A stretch of 64,000 nt of DNA from Bacteroides intestinalis DSM 17393 (GTDB taxonomy: Bacteria > Bacteroidota > Bacteroidia > Bacteroidales > Bacteroidaceae), in NCBI RefSeq assembly GCF_000172175.1, contig NZ_ABJL02000001.1:124001-188000 (forward strand). The letters are read 5' to 3'. This document shows positions 1 to 8,669 of this stretch, in pieces. Below the pieces are notes generated by a model. The model saw only the letters and a list, made by a program, of their open reading frames with translations, searched no databases and had not been told where the DNA came from. Both the position numbers and the translations under genes were made by a program. Each line of letters begins with the position of its first letter. The first letter of the stretch is position 1.

Positions 1-1948
1 CAAGAGTTAAATTCATTTCTTTCAATGCTGCACAGTTCATGAATGCTTGGCTTCCTACAGAAGTTGGTAAAACTTGTTGTCCATCTTTCAGAACTTTTTC
101 CAGCGTAGAACATCCACTAAATGCATCAGCTGGAATAACAGTATTCTTGATATTGATTTCTGTTAATGCAACGCAATCCTTGAATGCAGCAGCACCATCT
201 TCACGGAATTCGATAGCACCATTGATAGTTGTTAAAGCAGAGCAACCATTGAATGAGCTGGCACCTACTAACAGACCATCTTTAACAGTAACCGTTGTTA
301 ACAGGTTGTAATCACTAAGACTCAAACCTTTAGCCGGGAAAGCAGCACTCATTTGATCAACGCCAGACATATTCAAAGTTACGAGGCTTGCTTTCTTCAA
401 AATCTGAGGATTGATAGTTTCGTCAGCAAATTTGTATGCTGGCATGATTACGTTAACTAAGTTAGTACTTGCATCAAATGCGTCTTTTGCAATTGTAGTT
501 GCTTTCGGAAGATTGATGGTTTCCAAAGCTGTTAAGTTCTTGAATGTATTGGCAGGAATTGTTGCATTCTCTGTTAATTTGATTGAAGTTGCTGCTGTAA
601 ATCCTTTCAATGTAGCCAATTCCTCAGTAGTTAATTCAACTTTGGAAATGATGTTTGTAAACTGATTAAGATCATATTCCTGTTCTGTGCCGTCATTCCA
701 TTTTACTTTATTCTTACTAGCATTAAAGATTTGAGAGAACGCTCCTTTGTTGACAATCAAAGTGCGGGCACCAACAGTGTTTGTTACCAAATAAGGGAAT
801 GAATTGATGTCCAGAGTAGTAGGATTACCACCAATAAATTTGTTATTCATTGTAGATGGCCAGTTTGCATCGGTCTCAACTGTCTTAGGAAGATCAATAT
901 GCTCAAAAGAAAACTTCATTAACATCGTTTCTTTAACTCCAGCATCCTTGAAGGCTTTACGATCAATCTTATTGATAGCCATGTATGCAATATTGCCATC
1001 CTTAAATTCAAGACCTGTACCACTTTGCAGTTGCAGTTTTATTTCTTGAGCAGCATCGTTAATATCACTTGCCATATCAGTAATATCACCACCATCTGCT
1101 TTCACTAGTTTAGATTCTTCCGGCTTTTCGCTATTATAGAGGTAGTGAGCATTAGAACCATAATCTATGTAAGAAGGTGCAATATCTTCTGGGTCAGTGC
1201 TACTACCATTATTGTCTGCATCATATCCTTTTGCAGTCAATGTGATAGATTTAAGTTTACCAAAAATATTAGCATATTCTTCATCAATTCCACTAGTTCT
1301 GAATACTACGGCAGTAAACGGACGGATGAAATTCAAATCAATTTTCTCACCTACAGCATCGTAAGAGTTTTCTTTAACAGCTGTGGTATGAGAAATCATC
1401 ATGATTTTCTTTGTAACATCTTGCCCATCAAGAGTTAATTGGTCTTGATCGTTCAATGTTGGTAGATTTGAGAATTCATATTTATCATTTGCTGCTAAAG
1501 TTACAGTGGCAGGATAAGTGGCTATGAACTGTGATTTAAACTGTTCGTTAGTAGGATCATTCCAGTTTTTTTCTCCTGGCTCCCATTGGAAATCCAAGAT
1601 GTTATCATCTTGATAAGCAGTAAATACACCATTAGCTTTGGATTGTGTAGCTTTGTATTTAACAACTTTAGTCTTATCCCAAGCTGTAGTCTCATTAGCG
1701 TTAGTAGCACCTGTGGTATTTGTACTCCAAATACTAATTTGATCTTTTTCTGCATACCAGAAGAAGTTATGTATGCCTGAAACGTCATCATATGCCAAAT
1801 CTCCTCTTGTAGTCGGTGTTTCTACTAATGCACCTTCAAAAGAGATTCCTTTGGTAGCTTCTTTTTGTCCGGAGATTGAATCTATTTCGTTCTCTGCACA
1901 ACTTGCAGCTAAGGCTAGTATGCCTGCGCAAAATAAAATTTTTTTCAT
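1..1948 (-). CDS. Surface lipoprotein, fimbrillin-like N-terminus and BspA-type leucine-rich repeats (partial)
   Basis: The minus strand is open from an ATG at 1948 (an in-frame ATG lies at 1954) to the window edge, so about 649 residues of an incomplete protein are visible. The N-terminus is a lipoprotein signal (MKKILFCAG..., lipobox ending AASC), so it should be lipidated and probably surface exposed. Residues about 30-330 resemble the N-terminal module of Bacteroides fimbrillin-like lipoproteins (a TTRGD stretch, then FFWYAEKDQISIWS). From about residue 420 the sequence becomes repetitive, with units such as ANTFKNLTALETINLPKA, typical of LRR_5/BspA-like repeats. It lies 168 bp after the short acidic peptide gene at 2116-2235 in the same direction, mirroring the pair at 5798-8511. 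Ligand and role are unknown; adhesion is only an inference from the family. Confidence 0.8.
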   Translation of the reverse strand, partial: MKKILFCAGILALAASCAENEIDSISGQKEATKGISFEGALVETPTTRGDLAYDDVSGIHNFFWYAEKDQISIWSTNTTGATNANETTAWDKTKVVKYKATQSKANGVFTAYQDDNILDFQWEPGEKNWNDPTNEQFKSQFIATYPATVTLAANDKYEFSNLPTLNDQDQLTLDGQDVTKKIMMISHTTAVKENSYDAVGEKIDLNFIRPFTAVVFRTSGIDEEYANIFGKLKSITLTAKGYDADNNGSSTDPEDIAPSYIDYGSNAHYLYNSEKPEESKLVKADGGDITDMASDINDAAQEIKLQLQSGTGLEFKDGNIAYMAINKIDRKAFKDAGVKETMLMKFSFEHIDLPKTVETDANWPSTMNNKFIGGNPTTLDINSFPYLVTNTVGARTLIVNKGAFSQIFNASKNKVKWNDGTEQEYDLNQFTNIISKVELTTEELATLKGFTAATSIKLTENATIPANTFKNLTALETINLPKATTIAKDAFDASTNLVNVIMPAYKFADETINPQILKKASLVTLNMSGVDQMSAAFPAKGLSLSDYNLLTTVTVKDGLLVGASSFNGCSALTTINGAIEFREDGAAAFKDCVALTEINIKNTVIPADAFSGCSTLEKVLKDGQQVLPTSVGSQAFMNCAALKEMNLTL

Positions 1949-2115
1949 CTGCATTCTTTTTAAATGTTTTTTTTATTTAGATTGTTTTGTTTATAATGCT
2001 TAGATGCACGAAACAACAAGGATAAGTATTATTACTGTCTGGAACAGGGTATATCATTGTTTGAATCGTGCGTATAGAAGCCATTATAAAAATTGTTTCA
2101 TTGAAGTAGTATTAC

Positions 2116-2235
2116 CTAAAATGGATCTTCGCCACCACCAGGCACATCGCCGCTTGGTCCAAAACCTGCTTCTACTTCCACTTCCAGGACTTCCACTTCT
2201 GGAGCCTCATACTTCATTTCCTTTTCTACTTTCAT
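2116..2235 (-). CDS. Short acidic peptide, candidate exported or modified precursor (copy 1)
   Basis: This 39-codon frame starts with MKVEKEMKYEAPEVEVLEVE, continues to a GFGPSG turn and ends in a short Gly/Asp/Pro-rich tail. Its first 20 residues match the 47-codon peptide at 5798-5941 at 18 positions, whereas the tails diverge. A conserved N-terminal half with a variable Gly-rich C-terminal half is the usual look of a leader-core precursor peptide, with the GFxxSG junction as a possible processing site. No signal peptide or membrane segment is visible. It precedes the lipoprotein at 1-1948 and follows a copy of the 42-bp element. Conservation of the coding sequence in two divergent copies supports translation; the function is unknown. 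Confidence 0.65.
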   Translation of the reverse strand: MKVEKEMKYEAPEVEVLEVEVEAGFGPSGDVPGGGEDPF

Positions 2236-2354
2236 ACTTACAAATAATTTAATTGTTAATAATATCAATATGTTATTCTCATCATTCTATAACCGGATTT
2301 ATTCTTGCAGAACTTTACTATTCCTACTTTATAAATAAGCATAGCAAACCGCCT

Positions 2355-2396
2355 TTTCAGCCTGCAAAGTAAGAAACAAATTTCCTAAATATATTT
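2355..2396 (-). repeat. 42-bp leader element, copy 1 (inverted relative to 5615-5656)
   Basis: The minus-strand sequence is identical over 42 bp to the plus strand at 5615-5656. It contains TTTAGGAAATTTGTTT followed by TTACTTTGCAGG. The TTACTTTG part differs from the Bacteroides -7 consensus TAnnTTTG by one base, but there is no TTTG at the usual 20-bp distance. It lies about 120 bp before the peptide gene at 2116-2235. It may be a promoter or regulator site, or a recombination site for the neighbouring recombinase. Confidence 0.8.
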
Positions 2397-2575
2397 TTAG
2401 TGTATTTCGTTGAATATCTGGATACTAATAATAAGTAAGAGGAGAAAATAGGGAAAGAATAGAATTTCCAAGAAATAGTATTAAACGATGTATAGGTTTA
2501 GTAATTAAGTAGTTGTGCCATTGATAGTTAATGGCATTTCAAACTATTTATATATATTGGCACTTTATTCTGGCA

Positions 2576-2603
2576 CCATATTATATAGCAATATAATATG
2601 GTA
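2576..2603. other. AT-rich inverted repeat
   Basis: ACCATATTAT and ATAATATGGT form a perfect 10-bp inverted repeat around a short AT-rich loop. It sits in the 706-bp gap between the peptide gene and the recombinase. It has no T-tract, so it is more likely an operator-like site or chance AT-rich structure than a terminator. Confidence 0.35.
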
Positions 2604-2790
2604 ACATGCTTATTTTCAAAACATAACGAGGTAGCCAAACGAGAAAACTCCTATTGCTACAAATTGAGTTAGCACCATTATCAGACACCGGCAATAAAAA
2701 TCTTATTTACAGCTAAGTAAATAATTCCTTCGGTGACTCTTGGAGAGAAGACTCTCGATAATAATCAACTAACGCAATAAGGGAACCAAA

Positions 2791-2920
2791 CCGTACCTGG
2801 ACCGAGTCAAGTCCATACCAGATCCGTACTTGCTCCGTATAAAAGTACCTCTACATGGAGCTGGTACGGACTTGACATAGACTTGGTACGGAGCAAGACA
2901 TACACATGTATGTGTAAAAG
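2791..2920. repeat. Degenerate 22-bp palindromic repeat array (locus D)
   Basis: Five imperfect units follow each other every 22-23 bp. The first two or three are of the type CCGTACCTGG...GTCAAGT and CCATACCAG...TACTTGCT, and the last two are nearly their reverse complement (GGTACGGACTTGACAT, GGTACGGAGCAAGACAT). The array can therefore also fold into one long hairpin. A small ACACATGTATGTGT palindrome closes it. It lies directly after the recombinase stop codon. Arrays with the same period but other arm sequences occur at 25868-26002, 33931-34066 and 56841-56976. Confidence 0.7.
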
Positions 2921-2941
2921 GGCACTCTTTTTCTTAAGACT

Positions 2942-4231
2942 CTAAGCTAGGATAGCTTTTTCTTTTTTCAGTAACCGGACGAAATCAGTCATCAGTTCTT
3001 TACTCGATGCTCTCATATAGCGCTGAAATGCTTGGAAAGAACGATGTCCGGAAAGCGACATCACGTAGTTAATCGGATAGCCACGTTTATAAAGATTGGT
3101 CACACAACTTCTTCTGGCCGTATGGAAGCTTATCAATTCGTATTTCGGAATTGTTACGATGGTAGTTTCTCCACCACGGTACTCCTTACGGCTAATAGCC
3201 TCATTAATACCGCATCGCGCGGCAAGAACCTTAATGATTTTGTTGGCCTTCACCTTATCTATAACCGGAAAGCCAATCTGCTGATAATGTTCAATCAGTG
3301 GCGCTATTTCCTTCAATATCGGAATTTCAACCAGCTCTTTCGTTTTTTTTTGGTAGAGCGATATTACTCCCTTCCGTACGGTTGCTTTATTCAACTGCTG
3401 TATATCACTAATCCTTAATGCTGTATAACAGGCAATAATAAAAGCATCCCTTACCTCACGCTCCTGGTCACTCTCTGTCTTTGCCAAAGAAAGCTTCTGG
3501 ATCTCCTTCTCTTGCAGATAAATCTGTTCACTCGAATCAGCAGGCAGTGTAGTCTGAACTTTCAAGAAATAGTTGTTGGTTGTCATCTCGCTGTCATAAG
3601 CACGATGCAACAGATTCTTGATTACTTTCAGCGTATTGATGATTGTATTCTGAGTATAATGCTTTCCGGTTTTCCCATAACTGTACTCGTAAAGGTAGTT
3701 GGTGAAATCCACAAAGAACTTTTTATTGAAGTCGTCGAACGAACCGATCGGCACTTTCCGTTGCTTGTCGTAATCTTCCAGACGCCCCAACGCAGTGAGG
3801 TAGGTAGCCTTGGTACTTTCAATGCCACGCTTTCCTTTGCGATTTACATTCTTTTCATACTCGCCAACCAATCTTCTCAGACAAGCAATCGGATTTTGCA
3901 AAAGTTGTTCCTTCTGCTGGTTTTTATCAACGATTTGCCGGACAACAGCAGCCGACAGGTACTCTCCCTTCATAGCAAGTTGTTCGTCCATTTCGCATAA
4001 AGACGTTACTAAATTATCAATTTGTTCATTAATATATTTCAACCGAAGCCTCTCCCGTATGTTCAAGCCTCCGTTCTGATAGCATCGATATATTTCATGA
4101 TTCCAATACTGTGGCTCTACACGGAGTTTTGTATAAACTCTGATTCTCCGTTTATTGATAGTTGTCACAAGCATTATTTGCGTCAGTTTATTCTTTTCAC
4201 TGACCTGCTTTAGATTGAATCTAATTTTCAT
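2942..4231 (-). CDS. Tyrosine site-specific recombinase
   Basis: A 429-residue integrase of the Bacteroidetes type. An N-terminal arm-binding region (about 1-100) is followed by a SAM-like core-binding domain (about 110-225) and a C-terminal catalytic domain. The catalytic set is visible: Arg273 in TALR, a candidate Lys295/296, His370 and Arg373 in HTARR, His396 in SGHR, and the nucleophile Tyr405 in QRYMRA. The enzyme looks intact. In Bacteroides such genes often act locally, inverting promoters or shuffling surface-protein genes. Here it lies between two divergent peptide-lipoprotein cassettes and between inverted copies of a 42-bp element, which suggests local inversion. No phage or conjugation genes accompany it, which argues against a prophage or ICE integrase. 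Confidence 0.92.
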   Translation of the reverse strand: MKIRFNLKQVSEKNKLTQIMLVTTINKRRIRVYTKLRVEPQYWNHEIYRCYQNGGLNIRERLRLKYINEQIDNLVTSLCEMDEQLAMKGEYLSAAVVRQIVDKNQQKEQLLQNPIACLRRLVGEYEKNVNRKGKRGIESTKATYLTALGRLEDYDKQRKVPIGSFDDFNKKFFVDFTNYLYEYSYGKTGKHYTQNTIINTLKVIKNLLHRAYDSEMTTNNYFLKVQTTLPADSSEQIYLQEKEIQKLSLAKTESDQEREVRDAFIIACYTALRISDIQQLNKATVRKGVISLYQKKTKELVEIPILKEIAPLIEHYQQIGFPVIDKVKANKIIKVLAARCGINEAISRKEYRGGETTIVTIPKYELISFHTARRSCVTNLYKRGYPINYVMSLSGHRSFQAFQRYMRASSKELMTDFVRLLKKEKAILA

Positions 4232-4791
4232 TTCTTTTTCTTCCTTTCAGTTTAGTGGTAATTGTTCCATAATTATCAAGATTATAGTGATATATAAACA
4301 AAGAGTGCCCATCTTATTTTCAATAAGAATCCATAAGAAAGCTATAAAAAAGTTTGTATTTATGCATTTTCGTTGAAAAGCATAAAAAAAAAGCTTTATT
4401 TTGTTTGTAGATGTCAATAAAATATCTACCTTTGGCTCGCAAAAGCGTGTAGAATAGAGATATGTTTTCACGATAAAGGAGAATTTGCCATATTTTTACC
4501 TGAAAAGATAAAAAAATAACGAATTCTTTTGAATTTAGGAAATTTGTTTTTAGCGTTTTATCGTGATACATAGAACTTAATAGGTCATATATCACGCCTA
4601 TTTAGTAAGAGAATTTCTCTTTAATGTTAACCTCAGGTATATATACAAAGAATACATCTGCTATTTTCAATACAAAAAAGAGTGTACCAAAACAGAATAA
4701 TTTAATTTATCTGATTATAATACTATCTCATTATATGCAATGAGTTATAGCAAACTATTAATATTTCTCCAGTAAATGTAACAGGAAAGAA
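4232..4791. other. AT-rich intergenic region with inverted repeat and partial leader element
   Basis: No credible gene is seen in these 560 bp between the PqqD-like gene and the recombinase. On the plus strand 4533-4549 repeats 17 bp of the 42-bp leader element (ATTTAGGAAATTTGTTT). It is bracketed by a 10-bp inverted repeat, TCACGATAAA at 4468-4477 and TTTATCGTGA at 4557-4566. This could be the recombinase promoter or operator, or one of its target sites. Confidence 0.5.
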
Positions 4792-5058
4792 CTATCCTAT
4801 GATTCCACAGTTACCCAAAGCATCCACCCACTTTTGGGCATCAACTAAGGCTTGATCTTTGGATATGCCGTAATGATTCATTAATACTTCTGCAGCATCT
4901 TCCAAAGAAAATTCTCTTCCTTGCAATTCTTTCCAAAGAAGCAGTGCTGTATTATTAAGTGAAATTACTTTAGTCATATCAGACTGGGACTTTCCTTGCT
5001 CGACGATCAGGTTTTCACCTGCAATCTCCCGAACTTTATAATTCTCTTTAATTTTCAT
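4792..5058 (-). CDS. PqqD-family peptide-binding protein
   Basis: An 88-residue protein starting at MKIKENYKVREIAG; an upstream in-frame ATG at 5070 is less likely because homologues start with MKIK. The opening pattern, the LNNTALLLWKEL segment and the helical C-terminus are those of PqqD-like proteins, the small winged-helix fold (RiPP recognition element) that holds the leader of a precursor peptide and presents it to a modifying enzyme. It is transcribed away from the plus-strand cassette and has its own -7 element. Together with the short peptides nearby, the kinase-like gene and the exporter, it points to peptide maturation. No radical SAM partner is present in the window. Family assignment is good; the client peptide is inferred. 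Confidence 0.82.
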   Translation of the reverse strand: MKIKENYKVREIAGENLIVEQGKSQSDMTKVISLNNTALLLWKELQGREFSLEDAAEVLMNHYGISKDQALVDAQKWVDALGNCGIIG

Positions 5059-5092
5059 AGTGACAAACATTAAATTAGTGTTTCAAGAAATG

Positions 5093-5100
5093 CAAAGGTA
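5093..5100 (-). promoter_or_regulatory. -7 element of the PqqD-like gene
   Basis: The minus strand reads TACCTTTG, a full match to the Bacteroides -7 consensus TAnnTTTG, and would give a leader of about 30 nt before the ATG at 5058. No clear TTTG was found 19-22 bp upstream. Confidence 0.5.
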
Positions 5101-5614
5101 AACATTCTCTTGAAAATTGTATACTATAATATAAAAAAAGAGTCTATAACAGATTTAATTGTTTTTTATCAGTGATTATCTTCCATCTATTAAGGTGGCA
5201 ATCTCTCTTTATGCGAGTATTAATTCAGCACCAAGTTATTACGAGGGAGGAAAGTGGTATAGCTACATGGCTTCACTGAGTGTGTTCGATGGCTCTTTGT
5301 AAATGCATTTCTTGTTGCTAGTGCCTGAAAATGGTGTCATTGCTATTTAAAAAAGTGAGTTTCTTGTCATTTATAAAATCCGTTTCTTATTGAAAATAAG
5401 AGAATTACTATCGTGTGCTTTTATTCTATAAGGTGCAAGAAAGAGGTGTCAATATATGCAGAAGAATAAAATAAGATGTTTTCTACTAAATACGTAATAA
5501 GCTGTTTCTTAATATATTGATTCATTCTTTTTGATTATAACAAATTCTTTTCTTTTTATTTTAAAAGATTTCTTCCAAGCATATAATAATCAGATAATCA
5601 ATAAAATACCACTC
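5101..5614. other. AT-rich intergenic region, possible gene remnant
   Basis: Between the divergent PqqD-like gene and the plus-strand cassette there is no complete gene. The plus strand is open without an ATG from 5159 to a stop at 5302, encoding phrases such as YYEGGKWYSYMASLSVF that read like a protein C-terminus. This may be debris of a deleted gene; I do not recognise the family. Confidence 0.3.
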
Positions 5615-5656
5615 AAATATATTTAGGAAATTTGTTTCTTACTTTGCAGGCTGAAA
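5615..5656 (+). repeat. 42-bp leader element, copy 2
   Basis: Identical over 42 bp to the minus strand at 2355-2396, and again about 140 bp before a short peptide gene. Together the copies form an inverted repeat 3.2 kb apart around the recombinase and PqqD-like genes. The proximal leader before each peptide ATG is also similar (AACAATTtAAAtT then ATGAAAGTAG), so part of the similarity is explained by duplication of the whole cassette start. Confidence 0.8.
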
Positions 5657-5797
5657 GGAGCTTTTACTGGTCTTCTTTATAGAAATATTTGCAAGATCGT
5701 AAGAACTGGCTTGATTTTTTTATATAGTATAGAAAAGTGTATTACTAGTTAATAATGAAGAGATTTTTAATATTACTAACAATTTAAATTTATGATT

Positions 5798-5941
5798 ATG
5801 AAAGTAGAAAAGGAAATGAAGTATGAAGCTCCAAAAGTGGAAGTTCTGAAAGTAGAAGTAGAATTAGGTTTCGCTGCTTCTGGTATTGAAGGTCCCGGGA
5901 TAGGTGGAGACGACGGTGACTTTAGTGGTGGCGACGACTAA
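5798..5941 (+). CDS. Short acidic peptide, candidate exported or modified precursor (copy 2)
   Basis: A 47-codon frame beginning MKVEKEMKYEAPKVEVLKVE, then a GFAASG junction and a tail rich in Gly and Asp ending GGDD. The start at 5798 is preferred over ATG 5792 because it aligns with the other copy at 2116-2235. The shared leader-like half and diverged tail suggest a precursor peptide whose C-terminal part is the product. No signal sequence, Cys or transmembrane segment is seen. It lies 65 bp before the lipoprotein gene at 6007 and is probably co-transcribed with it. It could instead be a small cytoplasmic regulator of that gene. Confidence 0.65.
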   Translation: MKVEKEMKYEAPKVEVLKVEVELGFAASGIEGPGIGGDDGDFSGGDD

Positions 5942-6006
5942 ATAAAAGTTGTTGAATCTAGGCGAACGTATATCAATTAATGTATTTAAAATTTAAACTA
6001 ATTGCA

Positions 6007-8511
6007 ATGAAAACAAAACATTTATTAATGGCTTGTGCGCTGCCTGCTTTATTTGTAGCATGTAGCCAGGAAGAGGCTCTGGTGAACGTAGAACCGGAAG
6101 TACAATACAAAGGGAAACCGTTGGAGAACGTCACTCTATCCTTTAATAAAGAAACAAATGTCGCAACCAGAATGGTAAATGACGGTTGGAATTTAAAGTG
6201 GAAGGCAGGAGACCAAGTTGGACTAGTTTGGGTGAATGCACCGGAAATTCAACAACAACTTACTAAGGGGAAAGAATATGATCCGACTGTACTTCCAACT
6301 ACTGCATTTTGGGCAAGTAATACCCGTATGACTTGCAACGATCCTGACAATAATATTTTTGGAATGCAGGATGGTCAGGTATTAGAAGGCCAATACTTTG
6401 CTTACTATCCTTATTCTGACAGATATAAAGTAGATGGTAAGTTTGGCTTGAGTGTTGATGCAATACAATCTCAGGGAAGTACGGACTTGACCCAGCCGAC
6501 AGAGGTACTGTCTTATGTTGTGGACAATATGCCGTGGGTGTCAAGAAGAGTAGATGAGCAAACTCAAGAAACAAACAAAAATGCTACTTACATTTATCCG
6601 TTGCAAAATGAAGAGGCCGGCATGTCGAAAGCTATTAATATGGAGATGTTTCGTTTTGCCAACATGTTGGATGCTCGTGTGACCTTTAAAGCAGGTTCGC
6701 AGACAATTATAAATCCTGAAAAGATACAGATTGAAAGCGTTGACCTGATAGTGACAACCCAAAATGAAGGTTGGGCTGTAGACAAAATTGCGACTTCCGG
6801 TCTGTTTGACATGAGTAAGATCAAAAGATATAATAAGGGTGCATATGATGAATTTGGTATTCCATCGTTGAGCGGTACTTCCAAATACGCATTGCCTACG
6901 ATAGAAACTCAGGAGGGGCTGTTTGTCAATGATAATAAAGTTTCAAGCATCACTACTATTATCGAACAACCTGTGGCTAAATCTACTGGTCGCGTAAATT
7001 TCCTGTTGATGCCTTACACAGAAAAAAACAGCTATTTTACGAAAGAATACTATAAATTGGCTTTGGTTATCCATACTAACTATGGTGTTGTGACAGTTGA
7101 AGAAAGCGACTGGTATAAAAGTAAAAAAAGCGATCCTACTGGTATGCTCGTTTTAGGTCCTAATGCAGTAGAGAGTGATAAATTTGTCAAGATCAACGAT
7201 ATTGAAGCATTCTACGCAGGTGGATGGGCTGCAAGAACAGGAGCATTCTGTACTCGTTTTATAGAAGTAAATGTAGATGATTTGGAATTTGAAACCAACT
7301 GTATTAAAACTCAGAACGATTTGCTTGCTACCATCGAACGTATCAATAGCAGAAATGTAACGAATAGGCGCTTTGATCTCTGTGTTGACGGTGATGACGC
7401 TAACAATGTTTTGGAATTGACTGATTTCGACTGGTCTGCTGAAAGTGATAACGAAGCTATCAAAACATTCATTACTGCAGGCAATACATTACGTTTGAAG
7501 GAACACTCAGATAAACAAGTGACTATCAAATTTAATGGTAATAACAAGATTGGCGCTGGTCAGTTGACTAATCTTTCTAACAAAATAGATATAGTAGTTT
7601 CAGAAAATGCAGTTCTGGATGTAAACGCTGATTTCACAACAGGTATTTTTGTAACAGAGCAAAACTCTATTCTGAACGTTAACGGTGCAAAATTGACTAC
7701 TGGTGTTGCAACTTTGAATGGAAGCACTAACATTTTAGTTACGAATGAAGAAGCTGGTGAATTGAATGTTGCAAACAAGAGTGAGAACAAGGGTACTATG
7801 GAAGTTAAGGGTATCCTGAGTTTCAAGGGTAATGCAGTCGTAAGTAATACAGGCACTATCAACTTATACTATACTGCTCAGTTGACGGGTGTTACCGGCC
7901 AAGTAGCAACATTGAACAACAGCAATGTTATCAACTATTATTATGCTAAGAGTGGAGACAAGAAAAATGTCAATATTACTAACGTAGAGGATGGTCAATT
8001 CATTGCTGAGTACAATGATGGTATTGTTCCTGGAACAGGTGACAATGAAAAGAAGGCAGATTTCATGAAGAACGCCAATTCTTATGGTGTAACTCACTAT
8101 ATCATTTCTAAGGCTTCTGACGCCAACTCTGAAGCTTGGAGCTTGACCAATGCTACTAAGATCACAGTAAAAAAAGGCGTTACATTGACATTTAACCCGA
8201 CTAAGGCTTCTACTATGGGACTTACAGCATCGAAAGCTCTGCTGTACTTCGAAGGTAATAATGAATTAGCTTCTACAGGTGACTATGCTAGTTATGCAAA
8301 AGTTGCAGTGAAAGACATCACCTTAGCATACGGTATAAAATTGACGAATAATGTAGAAGTTGTCTTGACTGGCAAATTCCAGGCAGAAGTTGACAATAAC
8401 AATTCCACAACCTACACTGTAGACAATAAGGGGTATATTTATGGTGGTATCCGTGTTAGCCAGTCTGGTACAATTACTTGGTTGGGTAAGGAATACGGAG
8501 TCAAGAAGTAA
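6007..8511 (+). CDS. Surface lipoprotein, fimbrillin-like N-terminus with beta-solenoid-like C-terminus
   Basis: An 834-residue lipoprotein. Starting at MKTKHLLMACALPALFVAC gives a proper lipobox; an earlier in-frame ATG at 5980 would spoil the signal. Residues about 30-420 resemble fimbrillin-like Bacteroides lipoproteins (LSFNKETNVATR, then WKAGDQVGLVWV), the same module type as in the protein at 1-1948. From about residue 480 to 700 there are short repeated strands rich in Asn, Thr and Val (AVLDVNADF, ILNVNGAKL, GTMEVKGIL), as in a right-handed beta-helix. It is thus a paralogue of the first lipoprotein by its N-terminus but with an unrelated C-terminal domain. The role is probably surface display or adhesion; the ligand is unknown. 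A perfect hairpin follows the stop. Confidence 0.8.
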   Translation: MKTKHLLMACALPALFVACSQEEALVNVEPEVQYKGKPLENVTLSFNKETNVATRMVNDGWNLKWKAGDQVGLVWVNAPEIQQQLTKGKEYDPTVLPTTAFWASNTRMTCNDPDNNIFGMQDGQVLEGQYFAYYPYSDRYKVDGKFGLSVDAIQSQGSTDLTQPTEVLSYVVDNMPWVSRRVDEQTQETNKNATYIYPLQNEEAGMSKAINMEMFRFANMLDARVTFKAGSQTIINPEKIQIESVDLIVTTQNEGWAVDKIATSGLFDMSKIKRYNKGAYDEFGIPSLSGTSKYALPTIETQEGLFVNDNKVSSITTIIEQPVAKSTGRVNFLLMPYTEKNSYFTKEYYKLALVIHTNYGVVTVEESDWYKSKKSDPTGMLVLGPNAVESDKFVKINDIEAFYAGGWAARTGAFCTRFIEVNVDDLEFETNCIKTQNDLLATIERINSRNVTNRRFDLCVDGDDANNVLELTDFDWSAESDNEAIKTFITAGNTLRLKEHSDKQVTIKFNGNNKIGAGQLTNLSNKIDIVVSENAVLDVNADFTTGIFVTEQNSILNVNGAKLTTGVATLNGSTNILVTNEEAGELNVANKSENKGTMEVKGILSFKGNAVVSNTGTINLYYTAQLTGVTGQVATLNNSNVINYYYAKSGDKKNVNITNVEDGQFIAEYNDGIVPGTGDNEKKADFMKNANSYGVTHYIISKASDANSEAWSLTNATKITVKKGVTLTFNPTKASTMGLTASKALLYFEGNNELASTGDYASYAKVAVKDITLAYGIKLTNNVEVVLTGKFQAEVDNNNSTTYTVDNKGYIYGGIRVSQSGTITWLGKEYGVKK

Positions 8512-8523
8512 TATACCTTTGAA

Positions 8524-8557
8524 TTAAAGAAGAATGAGTCTATTCATTCTTCTTTAA
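8524..8557 (+). terminator. Hairpin after the lipoprotein gene
   Basis: A perfect 14-bp stem (TTAAAGAAGAATGA with its complement) around a 6-nt loop begins 12 bp after the stop codon. It lacks a long T-tract and may act with the stronger terminator at 8606-8644. Confidence 0.55.
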
Positions 8558-8605
8558 AAGGAAAAACTGACTGGATAGGATTATATAATCTGAATGTTTA
8601 ATTTT

Positions 8606-8644
8606 CGCTTGTCAAGACATTCGTCTTGGCAAGCGTTTTTTTTC
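8606..8644 (+). terminator. Rho-independent terminator
   Basis: A 13-bp stem (CGCTTGTCAAGAC against GTCTTGGCAAGCG, one G-U pair) with loop ATTC is followed by an unbroken run of T. It separates the peptide-lipoprotein transcript from the wzz-like gene, so the export genes are either read through or have their own promoter. Confidence 0.88.
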
Positions 8645-8669
8645 AGAAGAAGTTCCGAGTGAAACTAAG

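Noticed and set aside
1773..2252. Plus-strand frames opposite the first peptide cassette
   Set aside because: They are antisense shadows. The minus strand carries a lipoprotein signal and a peptide duplicated at 5798.
2942..4231. Integrase of a prophage or conjugative element
   Set aside because: No tRNA, att-like direct repeat, capsid, relaxase or mobilisation gene is nearby. A local recombinase fits better.
4247..4595. Overlapping minus-strand frames of 74 and 91 residues
   Set aside because: They are very AT-rich, have no family pattern, and lie over an inverted repeat region that is better read as regulatory.
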